A DNA stretch of 64,000 nt, taken from contig CP092868.1 in the NCBI GenBank assembly GCA_030710605.1, forward strand, positions 26,665,050 through 26,729,049, in the 5' to 3' direction. The notes under the pieces were generated by a model, which was not told where the DNA came from, searched no databases, and saw only the letters and a list, made by a program, of their open reading frames with translations. This document shows, in pieces, positions 60,632 through 64,000 of this stretch. The position numbers and the translations under genes were made by a program. Each line of letters opens with the position of its first letter. Position 1 is the stretch's first letter. The DNA comes from Cordylochernes scorpioides. Taxonomy: Eukaryota; Arthropoda; Arachnida; Pseudoscorpiones; Chernetidae.

Positions 60632-63600
60632 CCAGCGTCCACCCGACCTGGTATACTGGTTCTTCGGACAAGGAATGGTTGACAACTCCCGTGTCAGCGT
60701 TCACACGACATGCAGGAATACTGGTTCTTCGGACAAGGAATGGTTGACAACTCCCGTGTCAGCGTTCACACGACATGCAGGAATACTGGTTCTTCGGACA
60801 AGGAATGGTTGACAACTCCCGTGTCAGCGTCCACACGACATGCAGGAATACTGGTTCTTCGGACAAGGAATGGTTGACAACTCCCGTGTCAGCGTTCACA
60901 CGACATGCAGGAATACTGGTTCTTCGGACAAGGAATGGTTGACAACTCCCGTGTCAGCGTTCACACGACATGTAGGAATACTAGTTTCTTCGGACAAGGA
61001 ATGGTTGACAACTCCCGTGTCAGCGTTCACACGACATGCAGGAATACTGGTTCTTCGGACAAGGAATGGTTGACAACTCCCGTGTCAGCGTTCACACGAC
61101 ATGCAGGAATACTAGTTCTTCGGACAAGGAATGGTTGACAACTCCCGTGTCAGCGTTCACACGACATGCAGGAATACTGGTTCTTCGGACAAGGAATGGT
61201 TGACAACTCCCGTGTCAGCGTTCACACGACATGCAGGAATACTGGTTCTTCGGACAAGGAATGGTTGACAACTCTCGTGTCAGCGTTCACACGACATGCA
61301 GGAATACTGGTTCTTCGGACAAGGAATGGTTGACAACTCCCGTGTCAGCGTCCACACGACATGCAGGAATACTGGTTCTTCGGACAAGGAATGGTTGACA
61401 ACTCCCGTGTCAGCGTTCACACGACATGCAGGAATACTGGTTCTTCGGACAAGGAATGGTTGACAACTCCCGTGTCAGCGTTCACACGACATGCAGGAAT
61501 ACTGGTTCTTCGGACAAGGAATGGTTGACAACTCCCGTGTCAGCGTTCACACGACATGCAGGAATACTGGTTCTTCGGACAAGGAATGGTTGACAACTCC
61601 CGTGTCAGCGTTCACACGACATGCAGGAATACTGGTTCTTCGGACAAGGAATGGTTGACAACTCCCGTGTCAGCGTCCACCCGACCTGGTATACTGGTTC
61701 TTCGGACAAGGAATGGGTTGACAACTCCCGTGTCAGCGTCCACACGACATGCAGGAATACTGGTTCTTCGGACAAGGAATGGTTGACAACTCCCGTGTCA
61801 GCGTTCACACGACATGCAGGAATACTGGTTCTTCGGACAAGGAATGGTTGACAACTCCCGTGTCAGCGTTCACACGACATGCAGAAATACTGGTTCTTCG
61901 GACAAGGAATGGTTGACAACTCCCGTGTCAGCGTCCACCCGACCTGGTATACTGGTTCTTCGGACAAGGAATGGTTGACAACTCCCGTGTCAGCGTTCAC
62001 ACGACATGCAGGAATACTGGTTCTTCGGACAAGGAATGGTTGACAACTCCCGTGTCAGCGTCCACCCGACCTGGTATACTGGTTCTTCGGACAAGGAATG
62101 GTTGACAACTCCCGTGTCAGCGTCCACCCGACCTGGTATACTGGTTCTTCGGACAAGGAATGGTTGACAACTCCCGTGTCAGCGTTCACACGACATGCAG
62201 GAATACTGGTTCTTCGGACAAGGAATGGTTGACAACTCCCGTGTCAGCGTCCACACGACATGCAGGAATACTGGTTCTTCGGACAAGGAATGGTTGACAA
62301 CTCCCGTGTCAGCGTCCACCCGACCTGGTATACTGGTTCTTCGGACAAGGAATGGTTGACAACTCCCGTGTCAGCGTTCACACGACATGCAGGAATACTG
62401 GTTCTTCGGACAAGGAATGGTTGACAACTCCCGTGTCAGCGTCCACCCGACCTGGTATACTGGTTCTTCGGACAAGGAATGGTTGACAACTCCCGTGTCA
62501 GCGTCCACACGACATGCAGGAATACTGGTTCTTCGGACAAGGGATGGAAGACAACTCCCGTGTCAGCGTCCACCCGACCTGGTATACTGGTTCTTCGGAC
62601 AAGGAATGGTTGACAACTCCCGTGTCAGCGTCCACACGACATGCAGGAATACTGGTTCTTCGGACAAGGGATGGAAGACAACTCCCGTGTCAGCGTCCAC
62701 CCGACCTGGTATACTGGTTCTTCGGACAAGGAATGGTTGACAACTCCCGTGTCAGCGTTCACACGACATGCAGGAATACTGGTTCTTCGGACAAGGAATG
62801 GTTGACAACTCCCGTGTCAGCGTTCACACGACATGTAGGAATACTAGTTCTTCGGACAAGGAATGGTTGACAACTCCCGTGTCAGCGTTCACACGACATG
62901 CAGGAATACTGGTTCTTCGGACAAGGAATGGTTGACAACTCCCGTGTCAGCGTTCACACGACATGCAGGAATACTAGTTCTTCGGACAAGGAATGGTTGA
63001 CAACTCCCGTGTCAGCGTTCACACGACATGCAGGAATACTGGTTCTTCGGACAAGGAATGGTTGACAACTCCCGTGTCAGCGTTCACACGACATGCAGGA
63101 ATACTGGTTCTTCGGACAAGGAATGGTTGACAACTCTCGTGTCAGCGTTCACACGACATGCAGGAATACTGGTTCTTCGGACAAGGAATGGTTGACAACT
63201 CCCGTGTCAGCGTCCACACGACATGCAGGAATACTGGTTCTTCGGACAAGGAATGGTTGACAACTCCCGTGTCAGCGTTCACACGACATGCAGGAATACT
63301 GGTTCTTCGGACAAGGAATGGTTGACAACTCCCGTGTCAGCGTTCACATGACATGCAGGAATACTGGTTCTTCGGACAAGGAATGGTTGACAACTCCCGT
63401 GTCAGCGTTCACACGACATGCAGGAATACTGGTTCTTCGGACAAGGAATGGTTGACAACTCCCGTGTCAGCGTTCACACGACATGCAGGAATACTGGTTC
63501 TTCGGACAAGGAATGGTTGACAACTCCCGTGTCAGCGTCCACCCGACCTGGTATACTGGTTCTTCGGACAAGGAATGGTTGACAACTCCCGTGTCAGCGT

Positions 63601-64000
63601 CCACACGACATGCAGGAATACTGGTTCTTCGGACAAGGAATGGTTGACAACTCCCGTGTCAGCGTTCACACGACATGCAGGAATACTGGTTCTTCGGACA
63701 AGGAATGGTTGACAACTCCCGTGTCAGCGTTCACACGACATGCAGGAATACTGGTTCTTCGGACAAGGAATGGTTGACAACTCCCGTGTCAGCGTCCACC
63801 CGACCTGGTATACTGGTTCTTCGGACAAGGAATGGTTGACAACTCCCGTGTCAGCGTTCACACGACATGCAGGAATACTGGTTCTTCGGACAAGGAATGG
63901 TTGACAACTCCCGTGTCAGCGTCCACCCGACCTGGTATACTGGTTCTTCAGACAAGGAATGGTTGACAACTCCCGTGTCAGCGTCCACCCGACCTGGTAT
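60632..64000. repeat. 65/62-bp satellite array, about 52 units, runs off the window
   Basis: Two monomer types alternate irregularly: 65 bp (TTCACACGACATGCAGGAAT) and 62 bp (CCACCCGACCTGGTATAC). Both contain TGGTTCTTCGGACAAGGAAT, GGTTGACAACTCCCGTGTC. The 65-bp type also has a TCCACACG subtype. Rare variants recur with constant offset of about 1,862 bp, showing a higher-order duplication. Forward frames of 76 to 118 codons are unit read-through; unit lengths are not multiples of three. The true array length is unknown. Confidence 0.95.

Noticed and set aside
60632-64000. 65-bp repeat as a coding tandem-repeat protein
   Set aside because: Unit lengths (65 and 62) are not multiples of three, frames shift and end after each few units.

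Overview
This is an AT-rich nuclear window from a eukaryote, almost certainly an invertebrate animal. The evidence is a cytosolic ribosomal protein gene, two Ty3/Gypsy LTR retrotransposons, a Buster-type hAT transposon, two kinds of Penelope-like retroelement (PLE), several LINE 3' ends with TTG tails, many miniature and fold-back elements, and long satellite arrays. There is no bacterial-style operon. The species cannot be named from this sequence alone. The only confident host gene is RPL39 (45298-45453, +). Nearly everything else is mobile or repetitive DNA.

Layout. 1-9.1 kb: short repeats, then a 6.2-kb Gypsy element on the minus strand with nearly identical 936-bp LTRs and a gutted interior (2861-9058). 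9-15 kb: MITEs, a minus-strand hammerhead ribozyme (HHR) repeat, and a complete-ended hAT element nested in a pogo-like MITE (11698-14585). 15-21 kb: fold-back elements, two LINE fragments, a Tigger-like MITE. 21.6-28.5 kb: three tandem arrays (121 bp, about 155 bp and about 112 bp periods) and a piggyBac-type MITE. 28.9-36 kb: LINE ends, a second HHR family, and a 2.5-kb Gypsy element whose gag-protease-RT start is fused in frame to the integrase tail (31083-33563). 37.7-42.4 kb: a satellite array carrying a head-to-head PLE pair. 43.3-44.5 kb: a 31-bp array, then CA-rich DNA and RPL39. 47.9-50.4 kb: a Penelope-like element with GIY-YIG upstream of the reverse transcriptase, the permuted order described for Naiad/Chlamys elements. 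51.6-60.4 kb: dense fold-back elements, including a copy of an HHR with an intact core (52418-52457), and a nearly 1-kb inverted repeat. 60.6-64 kb: a 65/62-bp satellite running off the window end.

The recurring theme is self-cleaving RNA and inverted repeats. At least seven loci carry a hammerhead-type core (CUGANGA ... GAAA) inside short dispersed repeats, and two have an intact core and pairing stems. Other fold-back families carry degenerate versions. Together with one PLE that keeps its recognisable domains and a truncated one, this suggests a PLE-linked ribozyme retroelement population. Several satellites can be traced to mobile-element pieces.
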